6,856 nucleotides of DNA, taken from Lachnospiraceae bacterium (GTDB lineage: Bacteria; Bacillota; Clostridia; Lachnospirales; Lachnospiraceae). A model generated the notes under the pieces. The model was not told the origin of the DNA. It did no database searches and saw nothing but the letters and a program-made list of their open reading frames with translations. A program made the position numbers and the translations under genes. How positions within the stretch are numbered: position 1 is the first letter of the stretch; each line of letters starts with the position of its first letter. The stretch covers positions 1 through 6,856 of the forward strand of contig DLYC01000185.1 in assembly GCA_003447895.1 (NCBI GenBank). The letters run 5' to 3'. This document shows positions 1-5,887 of the stretch, in pieces.

Positions 1-73
1 CAGCACCGCAGGCGAGGGGACACAGATTGAGGTCACAATCCCGTTATCACAGGAGGAGCAGGTACAATGCTGA
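1..73 (+). CDS. Sensor histidine kinase, C-terminal end only (partial)
   Basis: Reading from base 2, an open frame runs into the window and stops with TGA at 71-73. Its last residues read STAGEGTQIEVTIPLSQEEQ, which resembles the final strands of a histidine-kinase ATPase domain (a Gly-rich turn, then a 'GTxIxVxIPL' strand). It ends 7 bases inside the next gene, a response regulator, which is the usual kinase-regulator coupling. In this family the kinase autophosphorylates on His and passes phosphate to the regulator's Asp. The sensing domain lies outside the window, so its ligand and kinase subclass cannot be read. The family call rests on a short tail plus context and is likely but not proven. 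Confidence 0.7.
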   Translation, partial: STAGEGTQIEVTIPLSQEEQVQC

Positions 74-846
74 AAATATTGATTGCTGACGATGAGGTGA
101 TCGAGCGGCTTGTTCTGGAAAAGAAACTTAAGAAATACTATGAAGAGGAGTGTGAGATCCTGGTGGCCCAGAACGGCCGGCAGGTTCTGGAGATCTATGA
201 CCGGGAGCACCCCGAGATCCTGATCCTCGACATTGAAATGCCGGTGACCGACGGATTGGAAGCCGCCCGGGAGATCCGAAAAAAGGACAGGACCTGCAGC
301 ATCATCTTCCTGACAGCGTTTGACGAGTTCTCCTACGCAAAGGCCGCCATCTCGGTCCATGCCCTGGACTATCTCCTAAAGCCGTGCGACGAAAATGAGC
401 TCATCAGCGCGGTCGACGAGGCGATCCGCTTCGCCCGGACAAGGATTCCTACCCCGTCGGAGGACGAAGGCGAAGCGCCGCACACGGTTTCTTCCCGTGA
501 ATCTTCGGAAGAGCAGTCGGACGGCGACGGAAAGCAGGAAGAGTTCCGCGCCTACATCGTAAAGCACTATATGGAAGACATCGCCGTAAAGGATATCGCC
601 GGGTACTTCGGCTATTCGGAGGCCTACTTCTGCAAAAGATTCAAGCAATATTTTGGCCACAGCTTTGTGAGCTATCTGACCGACTACCGCATGCAGAGGG
701 CCGAAGACCTGATGCGCACAAGTGAGCTCAGTATCAAGGAGATCGGAAAAGCTGTCGGATATCCCGATCCCAACTACTTTACAAAAGTTTTCCGCCGCGT
801 ACGCGGTGTGAGCCCTTCCGGTTTTCGGGAATCCGGGAAGCAGTGA
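67..846 (+). CDS. Response regulator, receiver plus AraC-type DNA-binding domain (YesN-like)
   Basis: This 259-residue protein has a CheY-like receiver domain at about residues 2-122: acidic pair D8/D9, phospho-acceptor D55 in 'LILDIEMP', T83 and K105 in 'LLKP'. An acidic, low-complexity linker follows (about 126-157), then an AraC/XylS domain at about 158-256 with two helix-turn-helix units ('VKDIAGYFGYSEAYF' and 'IKEIGKAVGYPDPNYF', followed by 'RxxxGxSPSGFR'). All receiver residues needed for phosphotransfer are present. In this family, phosphorylation promotes binding to direct repeats and activation of nearby transport or metabolic genes. ATG 67 is preceded by AGGAGG at 51-56 with a 10-base gap and overlaps the kinase end. 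Its target is probably the neighbouring TRAP operon, which is inferred from position only. Confidence 0.93.
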   Translation: MLKILIADDEVIERLVLEKKLKKYYEEECEILVAQNGRQVLEIYDREHPEILILDIEMPVTDGLEAAREIRKKDRTCSIIFLTAFDEFSYAKAAISVHALDYLLKPCDENELISAVDEAIRFARTRIPTPSEDEGEAPHTVSSRESSEEQSDGDGKQEEFRAYIVKHYMEDIAVKDIAGYFGYSEAYFCKRFKQYFGHSFVSYLTDYRMQRAEDLMRTSELSIKEIGKAVGYPDPNYFTKVFRRVRGVSPSGFRESGKQ

Positions 847-857
847 CGAGGTTCAAT

Positions 858-1943
858 ATGATCAACAGACAACATAAACGAATCCCTGCACGGAACTTCG
901 CTGCCGCCCTGGTGGCAGCCGCCGGTCTCCTCGCCGGCTGCGCGCCGCAGACGGCTGCCGCCCCTCCCTCCGATTCAGGGCAGCCGCCGCTTCTGACCAA
1001 TGAGACAGCCGTTGTCTATGACGTGACCCCTGAATACGTCTTTACTTACGCGGAGAACCAGACGGAGGATTATCCGACCACACAGGGCGCCTACCGCTTT
1101 GCGCAGCTTGTCAACGAGCGCACGCAGGGCCGCATCCAGATCCGGGTCTATGCAAACGCGGAACTGGGAGATGAGCAGTCCACGATCGAGCAGCTTCGCT
1201 TCGGCGGAATTGACTTTGTCCGGTGCTCTATGTCCACTATGAGCCCTTACAGCGACATGTCCAATGTACTGATGCTGCCCTACCTCTATCGGAATGCCGA
1301 CCATATGTGGGCCGTCCTGGAGGGTGAGATCGGACAGCAGGTCTCTGACTCTTTTGTAGACGACGGGATCATCCCGCTGTCCTTCTATGACGCGGGCGTC
1401 CGCAATTTCTACTTTAAGAGTCCTGTCCGCTCCATAGAAGACATGCAGGGGCTTGTCGTCCGCGTTCAGCCGAACGCGATGATGGAGGATATGGTGAAAC
1501 TTCTGGGCGCCTCTGCTCTGCCCGTCGCTTACGAGAATGTTTACTCCTCCATCCAGCAGGGCGACGCAGATGGCGCGGAGAACAACTGGTCCTCCTACGA
1601 CGCCATGAAGCACAATGAAGTGGCCCCGTACTATCTGCTCGATGAACACATGCGCGTCCCCGAGATGCAGATGGTCTCCCGCGTGACCTGGGACCTCCTC
1701 CCGGAGGAGGACCGCCGCATCATCGAAGCCTGCGCCTTGGAGTCCGCTGAGTATGAGAGGATGCTCTGGTCGGCCCACGAGGAAGAAGCCCGGCAGCGCG
1801 TCCTGTCCCAGGGCTGTACGGAAATCTCCCTCACAGGAGAAGAAAAAAAGAAGTTCCACGACGCGATGGAACCTCTTTACATCAAATATTGCGAGAAATA
1901 TATGGATCTTGTCAAACAGATCCGAGAGACAGGAGAGAAATGA
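858..1943 (+). CDS. TRAP-type substrate-binding lipoprotein (DctP family), linked to two-component genes
   Basis: A 361-residue lipoprotein with a basic N-terminus, an Ala-rich hydrophobic segment and lipobox LAGC (lipidated Cys28), then an Ala/Pro/Ser linker and a DctP/SBP_bac_7 fold. Family landmarks include 'YRFAQLVNERTQGRIQIRVY', 'LMLPYLYRNADHMW', the 'GLVVRVQPN' segment with the Arg (R202) expected to bind the ligand carboxylate, and 'YSSIQQGDADGAENNW'. I prefer ATG 858 because GAGG at 848-851 sits 6 bases upstream; a GTG at 843, overlapping the regulator's stop, would add five residues. It would sit outside the membrane and bind a small organic anion. No permease follows it, whereas a complete P-Q-M set lies nearby on the other strand, so a role as ligand presenter to the upstream kinase is likely but inferred. 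It could also be a second binding protein for the neighbouring permease. Confidence 0.9.
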   Translation: MINRQHKRIPARNFAAALVAAAGLLAGCAPQTAAAPPSDSGQPPLLTNETAVVYDVTPEYVFTYAENQTEDYPTTQGAYRFAQLVNERTQGRIQIRVYANAELGDEQSTIEQLRFGGIDFVRCSMSTMSPYSDMSNVLMLPYLYRNADHMWAVLEGEIGQQVSDSFVDDGIIPLSFYDAGVRNFYFKSPVRSIEDMQGLVVRVQPNAMMEDMVKLLGASALPVAYENVYSSIQQGDADGAENNWSSYDAMKHNEVAPYYLLDEHMRVPEMQMVSRVTWDLLPEEDRRIIEACALESAEYERMLWSAHEEEARQRVLSQGCTEISLTGEEKKKFHDAMEPLYIKYCEKYMDLVKQIRETGEK

Positions 1944-2032
1944 TGAAAAGCAAACCGCTTTTTCCAAAGCGCCAGGCGCGTCTTCTTCTGTTTTCCCCTA
2001 TTTCCCGGCCTTTTGGAGCTGCTCGGTCATAA
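1943..2032 (+). CDS. Candidate 29-codon mini-ORF, possibly a remnant of a lost downstream gene
   Basis: Tandem ATGs (1940 and 1943) overlap the stop of the binding-protein gene. AGGAG at 1931-1935 lies 7 bases before the second ATG, an ideal ribosome binding site. The frame reads MKSKPLFPKRQARLLLF, a basic start running into a hydrophobic stretch, then stops at TAA 2030-2032, overlapping the 3' end of the opposing YcxB-like gene. It resembles the start of a membrane or exported protein cut short. It may be the stub of a gene lost by deletion, a small translationally coupled peptide, or chance. I cannot assign a function. Confidence 0.3.
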   Translation: MKSKPLFPKRQARLLLFSPISRPFGAARS

Positions 2033-2504
2033 AGTCGAACAGCTCTTTTTTTCTGCCCTCCGATTCGAAGACCCTGTTGGGGAGCAGATATGCATGGACC
2101 TGATCGGGCACGACGACCAGCATCGATTTTCGGTTTATGACCATGCCGCCGCCCTTTTCATCGGGCACAAAAGATTTCCAGGGAATCCTCTGCACATGCT
2201 TTTGTACCTTGATCTCCATTCCGGTCGTGTCAAAAGCCAGCGTCGTGTCCACCTGCAGCGCCTGCGCGTCGCGGATGGAGGTCAGATAGATGTACAGCGG
2301 CTGAAAGACCGGAAACACCAGAAGGAAAATGATCATCAGGGCTTTCCCGAGTCCGTTTGTCGCATTCCATTTGGCAATCGTAAGTGCCAGGATGGACAGC
2401 GTAAAGATAATGCTTACCAGCGCGGTCCAGTTTCTGTAATAGTTCTCCATCCGAAACTTCCAATAATCTTCGGGTGTATTTCTGTAAGTATATTCGTATC
2501 TCAT
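1998..2504 (-). CDS. YcxB-like small membrane protein
   Basis: A 168-residue protein opening with 'MRYEYTYRNTPEDYWKF', followed by two transmembrane helices at about residues 26-45 and 53-75, then a soluble domain from about 88 with the pattern seen in the YcxB-like family: 'LAFDTTGMEIKV' strand, 'IPWKSFV', a Gly turn 'DEKGGGMV', and 'AYLLPNRVF' before a C-terminal helix. The family is widespread in Firmicutes and has no firmly established role, so I give none. ATG 2502-2504 has GGAGG on the minus strand (CCTCC at 2511-2515) with a 6-base gap. It is convergent with the binding-protein gene and follows the TRAP operon on the same strand, but is separated from it by a strong terminator and has its own promoter-like sequence, so it is probably expressed independently. 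Confidence 0.75.
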   Translation of the reverse strand: MRYEYTYRNTPEDYWKFRMENYYRNWTALVSIIFTLSILALTIAKWNATNGLGKALMIIFLLVFPVFQPLYIYLTSIRDAQALQVDTTLAFDTTGMEIKVQKHVQRIPWKSFVPDEKGGGMVINRKSMLVVVPDQVHAYLLPNRVFESEGRKKELFDFMTEQLQKAGK

Positions 2505-2525
2505 GGGTATCCTCCGTAACAGCTG

Positions 2526-2550
2526 CCGGCTTCCCGTCTGGAGAAGCGGG
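2526..2550 (-). other. Imperfect hairpin in the predicted leader of the YcxB-like gene
   Basis: Arms CCGGCTTC (2526-2533) and GAAGCGGG (2543-2550) pair with one mismatch around a 9-base loop, between the candidate -10 box and the ribosome binding site of the YcxB-like gene. It could form in the 5' leader RNA. There is no U-run, so it is not a terminator. No known RNA family is recognised, and chance is possible in GC-rich sequence. Confidence 0.25.
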
Positions 2551-2558
2551 TCCTCCCT

Positions 2559-2564
2559 ATTATA
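2559..2564 (-). promoter_or_regulatory. Candidate -10 box for the YcxB-like gene
   Basis: A perfect TATAAT on the minus strand lies 55 bases upstream of the YcxB-like start, in the only AT-rich patch of a GC-rich gap. The hexamer 16 bases further upstream (TTTCAT on the minus strand, 2581-2586) is a poor -35 match, so only the -10 call has support. Confidence 0.4.
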
Positions 2565-2631
2565 ACACCGGGCGGGAAGAATGAAACCCTTTCTGAGAAA
2601 CCTCCCGTCGCCGCCACCGGTCCTACCCGAG

Positions 2632-2662
2632 AAAAAGCCGCCGCACTTCTCAGTGCGGCGGC
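2632..2662 (-). terminator. Rho-independent terminator of the dctPQM operon
   Basis: A perfect 10-bp GC-rich stem (2637-2646 with 2653-2662) with a 6-base loop is followed on the minus strand by five U residues (A-run 2632-2636). It begins about 38 bases after the dctM stop. This is a strong intrinsic terminator for the TRAP operon and separates it from the YcxB-like gene downstream. Confidence 0.92.
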
Positions 2663-2700
2663 CATTCTGTCTTTTGGCTTCGCTGTGAATATAGTCCGGC

Positions 2701-3993
2701 TTATGCTCCGATCAGCCACGGGATGCACATTGTGATCGCAGGGATAAATGTGATCAGAAGCAGTGCGATGATCATGAAGGCATAGAAAGGAAGCATTTCC
2801 TTGACGATCTTCTCCATAGGTCTCTTCGCAATACCGGATCCGATGAACAGAACCGCACCTACGGGAGGTGTCAGAAGTCCGATACCGCAGTTGAGGACCA
2901 GCATGATGCCGTACTGGATCGGGTCGATACCGATGGAGGTAGCGATCGGAAGAAGGATAGGTGTCGTGATCAGGATGATCGGCGCCATATCCATGATCAT
3001 GCCCAGTACCAGCAGGATGACGTTCAGCAGGATCGCGATGACGTAAGGGTTATCGGAAACGCCTGTGATCAGGTTCGCTGCCAGAGACGGAACATGGAGC
3101 TTTGTCAGCATGTAACCGAACGCGTTGGAAGTCGCGATCAGGATCAGGACGATGGACAGCGTGTCCACGCACTGGTCAAGCGCGCCCCACACGCCCTTCC
3201 ATGTAAGTCCCTTGTAGACATACACGGAGACGATCAGGGAGTAGATAACCGCGATAGCCGCGGACTCTGTCGCGGTGAAGACACCGGCGCAGACGCCGAC
3301 GACAACGATCAGGATCGCGGACAGCGCCCAGATGGATGTCGCGAATTCCTTGCCCAGGCGGGAAAGGCTGAAGGGCTCTCCCTTCGGGTAGCCTCTCTTC
3401 TTGGAGAGGATGTAGGACAGGACCATCAGGGATCCTGCCAGGACCGCGCCCGGAAGGTAGCCTGCCAGGAACAGGCTTCCTACGGAAAGGCCGCCTGCCG
3501 TCGTGGCGTAAATGACCATGTTGTGGGACGGAGGAACCAGCATACCCTCAACGGAGGAGGAGATGGTTACGGCCGTCGCAAAGTCTACGTCGTAGCCTCT
3601 GTTGACCATCATCGGGATCTCAAGGGAGCCCAGGGATGCCGTGTCAGCAGATGCGGAACCGGAGATGCCGCCGAAGAAGTAGGAAGCGACGATGTTGACC
3701 ATTGCCAGGCCGCCGGTCATCCAGCCTACGCAGGCATCTGCCAGGTTCAACAGTTTCTCTGAGATACCGCCCGAGCCCATCAGGACGCCCATGGTGATGA
3801 AGAAGGGCACCGCCATCAGCGAGAAGGAGCTGATACCCTTGACCATCTGCTGGGTCAGAGTTGCCAGCGGAAGCTTCATGTAGGACAGGCAAAGCAGTGT
3901 GGAGATCGCCACCGAATACGCGATCGGGAAGCGAAGAAACACCATAGCAAGGAATGTGACAAGAAGGAGGACAATAGCGGTAGATTCGCTCAT
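2701..3993 (-). CDS. dctM: TRAP transporter large permease subunit DctM
   Basis: A 430-residue, very hydrophobic protein of the usual DctM length, with about a dozen membrane segments. Family motifs appear in order: 'FLRFPIAYSVAIS' near the start, 'FFGGISGSASADTASLGSLE' (the conserved SGS/DTA region), 'PPSHNMVIYA', 'GVFTATESAAIAVIYSL', and the long conserved block from 'LGMIMDMAPI' through 'GIDPIQYGIMLVLN' to 'LLTPPVG'. DctM is the ion-coupled channel subunit that, with DctQ, moves substrate delivered by DctP across the membrane, normally using a sodium gradient. Its ATG overlaps the dctQ stop in an ATGA, and GGAGG (CCTCC at 4004-4008) precedes it by 10 bases, so translation is probably coupled. 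The substrate cannot be named; a carboxylate or sugar acid is the family norm. Confidence 0.95.
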   Translation of the reverse strand: MSESTAIVLLLVTFLAMVFLRFPIAYSVAISTLLCLSYMKLPLATLTQQMVKGISSFSLMAVPFFITMGVLMGSGGISEKLLNLADACVGWMTGGLAMVNIVASYFFGGISGSASADTASLGSLEIPMMVNRGYDVDFATAVTISSSVEGMLVPPSHNMVIYATTAGGLSVGSLFLAGYLPGAVLAGSLMVLSYILSKKRGYPKGEPFSLSRLGKEFATSIWALSAILIVVVGVCAGVFTATESAAIAVIYSLIVSVYVYKGLTWKGVWGALDQCVDTLSIVLILIATSNAFGYMLTKLHVPSLAANLITGVSDNPYVIAILLNVILLVLGMIMDMAPIILITTPILLPIATSIGIDPIQYGIMLVLNCGIGLLTPPVGAVLFIGSGIAKRPMEKIVKEMLPFYAFMIIALLLITFIPAITMCIPWLIGA

Positions 3994-4520
3994 AATGTTG
4001 TTTCCTCCTTTCTACCAAAATATCTCTCAATATCAATGATAATTCTTTCAATCTCAAAGAAGATCATCGCGATACCCGCCAGCGGGATCGGGAAGTACTG
4101 CCAGAACTTGGACAGCCAGGGCATGGAAATGAAAGTACCCTTGGCGCCGAGGCCGGTTGCATAGGACCAGCCTGTTACCAGCATGACGATCGCCAGTGCC
4201 AGGACCGCCAGATCTGCGATCAGGTCCAGCGTGATGATCACTTTCTCGGGGAGATAGCGGTCAAACGCGGTCATTCTGATGTGTGCGTTTCTCTTGATGG
4301 CCAGCGCTGCAGAGAGCACTGCCATGTAGGACATCAGTGTCAGGATCAGCTCCTCGCCCCAGTTGGGAGCGGGAATCACTTTGATATAACGTGCAAGCAC
4401 GATCCAGCTCGTGATCAGGATATCTGCCACCAGCAGGAGCTTGCAGATGAGCATGAAAACCTTGTATACAAATTGGTATACCGGCTCAATTTTTCTCAAA
4501 CTGTCAAAAATTGCAGGCAT
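3990..4520 (-). CDS. dctQ: TRAP transporter small permease subunit DctQ
   Basis: A 176-residue protein with four predicted membrane helices (about 22-45, 58-76, 95-118 and 138-160), matching the DctQ family in length and topology. The diagnostic segment between the first two helices is present: Pro-Asn-Trp54 followed by Glu56-Glu57, then 'LAIKRNAHIR' with His80 and Arg82. DctQ forms the membrane complex with DctM. Its start has only a G-rich site (GGGGG, about 4526-4530), weaker than the site before dctP, and it lies just beyond a terminator-like hairpin, so its expression is probably lower than that of dctP. It overlaps dctM by 4 bases. Confidence 0.93.
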   Translation of the reverse strand: MPAIFDSLRKIEPVYQFVYKVFMLICKLLLVADILITSWIVLARYIKVIPAPNWGEELILTLMSYMAVLSAALAIKRNAHIRMTAFDRYLPEKVIITLDLIADLAVLALAIVMLVTGWSYATGLGAKGTFISMPWLSKFWQYFPIPLAGIAMIFFEIERIIIDIERYFGRKEETTL

Positions 4521-4535
4521 TTAAATCCCCCTTCC

Positions 4536-4568
4536 AAAAAAAGTGCTCCGGCTGTCCGGAGCACTTTT
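4536..4568 (-). terminator. Intercistronic terminator/attenuator between dctP and dctQ
   Basis: A perfect 13-bp inverted repeat (4539-4551 with 4556-4568, loop of 4 bases) is followed on the minus strand by an unbroken U-run (A-run 4536-4542). It lies 40 bases after the dctP stop and 16 bases before the dctQ start. It has the full form of an intrinsic terminator. Since dctQ and dctM have no clear promoter of their own, the likely role is partial termination and 3'-end protection, making dctP mRNA exceed dctQM mRNA. Confidence 0.88.
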
Positions 4569-4607
4569 CAGATCAGCCTATTGTGTCTTTCCCCTTGTCA
4601 GCAATAA

Positions 4608-5717
4608 TTACTTTGCAAGGTCAAGAAGCTGCTGGTAAACCTCTGCCAGGTCGCCTGTTGCATACTCATCAGCGATGGGTTTGCAAGCTGCCTGCCATTC
4701 AGTCTTGTCAGTGATGTCGATGACATTGATGCCATCAGCCTTAAGCTGCTCGAGAACTTCGTTCTCCTTCTGCTCGGAAACTTCACGGCAGTAAGCGGAA
4801 GCAGTCTTACCGGCCTCAAGGATCCAGCCCTGCTGCTCTTCTGTCAGGTTGTTCCATGCATTGTCAGTGATGATTGTCATCATAGCGCCCAGTGTGTGGC
4901 CGTCCAGTGTGAGGTTGGGACCGACTTCCTGGAAGCTGTTTCCTGCGTAGTTAACGGTGGGCTGCTCAGCGCCGTCGATCGTGCCGTTCTGCATGGAGGA
5001 GTAGATCTCACTCATGGAAACGGGAGAAGGAGTTGCGCCAAGGCTCTGGACCATCTTGGTCATGATCGGGTCGTTGGAGACACGGATCTTCATGCCCTTC
5101 ATGTCAGCAGGGGAAGCGATGGGCTTGTCAGCAACTGTGAAGAAGTGACGGAAGCCTTCCTCGCCGAAGTACAGGCCCTTAACGCCGAGACCCATCTCTT
5201 CGGGCTCATCCAGGAACTGCTGGCCGAGATCGCTGTTTGCGAAGTTCCAGTAGTGGTTTCTGTCTGCGAAGGTGTAAGGCAGGGAAAGAAGAACGGACTT
5301 CTTTGTGCCATAGGATGTAAGTGCGAATGCGGAGATACGGCAGATATCAACGGTACCTGTGCCGCCGAGCATACCGTCAAGGATGTCCGCCTCAACACCG
5401 AGGACGCCGCCGCCCTGCAGGTCGATCTTGATCTGGCCGCCGGAGAGCTTTTCAACTTCTTCCTTGAACTTGAGGTCCATAGCGCCACAGACGGTGTTCT
5501 CCAGAGGGTTAACCTCTGCCATGGTCAGTGTGATGACATCGCCGGATGCTGCAGGAGCTGCCTCGCCCTCTGCTGCGGGCTCAGCCTCTGCCTCTGCTGC
5601 GGGCTCAGCTGCCGGCTCACTGCTGGATGCAGAGCTTCCGCCGGAAAGGCCGCAGCCTGCTACCAGGGATGCTGTCATTACTGCGCAAAGCACAGCACTG
5701 ATGAGTTTTTTCTTCAT
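4608..5717 (-). CDS. dctP: TRAP transporter substrate-binding lipoprotein DctP
   Basis: A 369-residue lipoprotein beginning 'MKKKLISAVLCAVMTASLVA' with lipobox VAGC and lipidated Cys22. I chose ATG 5717 because GGAGG (CCTCC at 5726-5730) sits 8 bases upstream and the signal peptide starts there; an in-frame ATG 14 codons earlier has no such support. A Ser/Ala/Glu/Pro linker (about residues 25-57) precedes the DctP domain, which shows 'LSLPYTFADRNHYWNF', 'GMKIRVSNDPIM' with the expected ligand Arg (R212), and 'IYSSMQNGTIDGAEQP'. It captures substrate outside the membrane and hands it to DctQM, encoded just downstream. It shares the family landmarks of the + strand binding protein at 858-1943 but differs in linker and ligand-pocket surroundings, so the two need not bind the same molecule. 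Confidence 0.94.
   Translation of the reverse strand: MKKKLISAVLCAVMTASLVAGCGLSGGSSASSSEPAAEPAAEAEAEPAAEGEAAPAASGDVITLTMAEVNPLENTVCGAMDLKFKEEVEKLSGGQIKIDLQGGGVLGVEADILDGMLGGTGTVDICRISAFALTSYGTKKSVLLSLPYTFADRNHYWNFANSDLGQQFLDEPEEMGLGVKGLYFGEEGFRHFFTVADKPIASPADMKGMKIRVSNDPIMTKMVQSLGATPSPVSMSEIYSSMQNGTIDGAEQPTVNYAGNSFQEVGPNLTLDGHTLGAMMTIITDNAWNNLTEEQQGWILEAGKTASAYCREVSEQKENEVLEQLKADGINVIDITDKTEWQAACKPIADEYATGDLAEVYQQLLDLAK
5567..5609 (-). repeat. In-frame direct repeat in the DctP linker
   Basis: Two identical 19-bp copies of CCTCTGCTGCGGGCTCAGC (+ strand, 5567-5585 and 5591-5609) recur with a 24-base period. They encode an 8-residue Glu/Pro/Ala unit in the linker between the lipid anchor and the binding domain. 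Because the period is a multiple of three, copy-number change would lengthen or shorten the tether without breaking the frame. Confidence 0.8.
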
Positions 5718-5746
5718 AATGAATTCCTCCCTTGTGTGTTTTTCCC

Positions 5747-5760
5747 AATGCGTTCGCATT
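5747..5760. other. Perfect 14-bp palindrome in the dctP leader
   Basis: AATGCG-TT-CGCATT, 29 bases before the dctP ribosome-binding-to-start region's ATG. On the minus strand it could be an operator or a small leader-RNA hairpin, although a 2-base loop would force the stem to open slightly. No named regulator is recognised. Confidence 0.45.
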
Positions 5761-5764
5761 CGGA

Positions 5765-5794
5765 AGTGAAACGTGTAACATTTTATAGTGAAAC
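5765..5794 (-). promoter_or_regulatory. Paired GTTTCACT direct repeats, candidate regulator binding site
   Basis: The 8-mer AGTGAAAC (GTTTCACT on the minus strand) occurs at 5765-5772 and 5787-5794, exactly 22 bp apart, about two helical turns. AraC-type regulators typically contact direct half-sites spaced about 21 bp, and such a regulator is encoded nearby at 67-846. The upstream copy also lies inside the dyad TTATAGT-GAA-ACTATAA (5783-5799). On the minus strand that dyad contains a TATAAA that could be a -10 box. Binding by the neighbouring regulator is inference. Confidence 0.4.
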
Positions 5795-5799
5795 TATAA
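5783..5799. other. Dyad TTATAGT-GAA-ACTATAA
   Basis: A perfect 7-bp inverted repeat with a 3-base centre, overlapping one GTTTCACT repeat and the edge of a cre-like site. It is a plausible operator for a dimeric repressor or activator of dctPQM. No specific protein can be named. Confidence 0.45.
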
Positions 5800-5807
5800 C
5801 GATTTCA
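5794..5807 (-). promoter_or_regulatory. cre-like site (candidate CcpA binding)
   Basis: On the minus strand TGAAATCGTTATAG matches the catabolite-responsive consensus TGWAANCGNTNWCA at every defined position except the last two. It lies just downstream of the transcription start predicted from the sigma-54-type promoter, where CcpA sites can repress. The consensus is degenerate, so a chance match is possible. Confidence 0.3.
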
Positions 5808-5830
5808 GCGTCGAAAGCCGCCTCTGATTG

Positions 5831-5846
5831 TGCAACTTCTCCGCCA
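5831..5846 (-). promoter_or_regulatory. Sigma-54 (-24/-12) promoter candidate for dctPQM
   Basis: On the minus strand TGGCGGAGAAGTTGCA aligns with the RpoN consensus TGGCAC-N5-TTGCW, matching at nine of eleven defined positions. The essential GG and GC pairs have exactly the required 10-base gap. It predicts a start near 5820 and a leader of about 100 bases before dctP. TRAP and dicarboxylate transport genes are classic RpoN targets in other bacteria. No enhancer-binding activator is encoded in the window: the regulator at 67-846 is AraC-type and lacks the AAA+ domain. Confidence 0.55.
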
Positions 5847-5857
5847 TTTATAAATAA

Positions 5858-5863
5858 ATTATA
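5858..5863 (-). promoter_or_regulatory. Alternative sigma-70-type -10 box for dctPQM
   Basis: A perfect TATAAT on the minus strand lies within the AT-rich gap, about 140 bases before the dctP start. The hexamer 17 bases upstream (TTTTTA) is a weak -35. In such AT-rich sequence a TATAAT can arise by chance, so this competes with, or adds to, the sigma-54-type site. Confidence 0.3.
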
Positions 5864-5887
5864 AAAAATTCAGAAATAAATAAAAAT

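Noticed and set aside
975..1967. Long 330-codon minus-strand open frame opposite the orphan binding protein
   Set aside because: It is antisense to a gene with clear lipobox and family motifs, shows no recognisable domain, and its openness follows from the GC-rich codon pattern of the true gene.
1946..1980. Possible terminator between the orphan binding protein and the YcxB-like gene
   Set aside because: AAAAGC-AAACC-GCTTTT has only two GC pairs, and GCGC-CAG-GCGC just after it has a 4-bp stem without a clean U-run; neither is a credible intrinsic terminator.
2013..2519. 168-codon plus-strand open frame opposite the YcxB-like gene
   Set aside because: The minus-strand frame has a ribosome binding site, a promoter-like box, two membrane helices and family pattern; the plus frame has none of these.
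4896..5864. 322-codon plus-strand open frame opposite dctP
   Set aside because: It runs through the dctP coding strand and the control region, is Cys-rich and repetitive because it mirrors the Ala/Glu linker, and has no convincing ribosome binding site.
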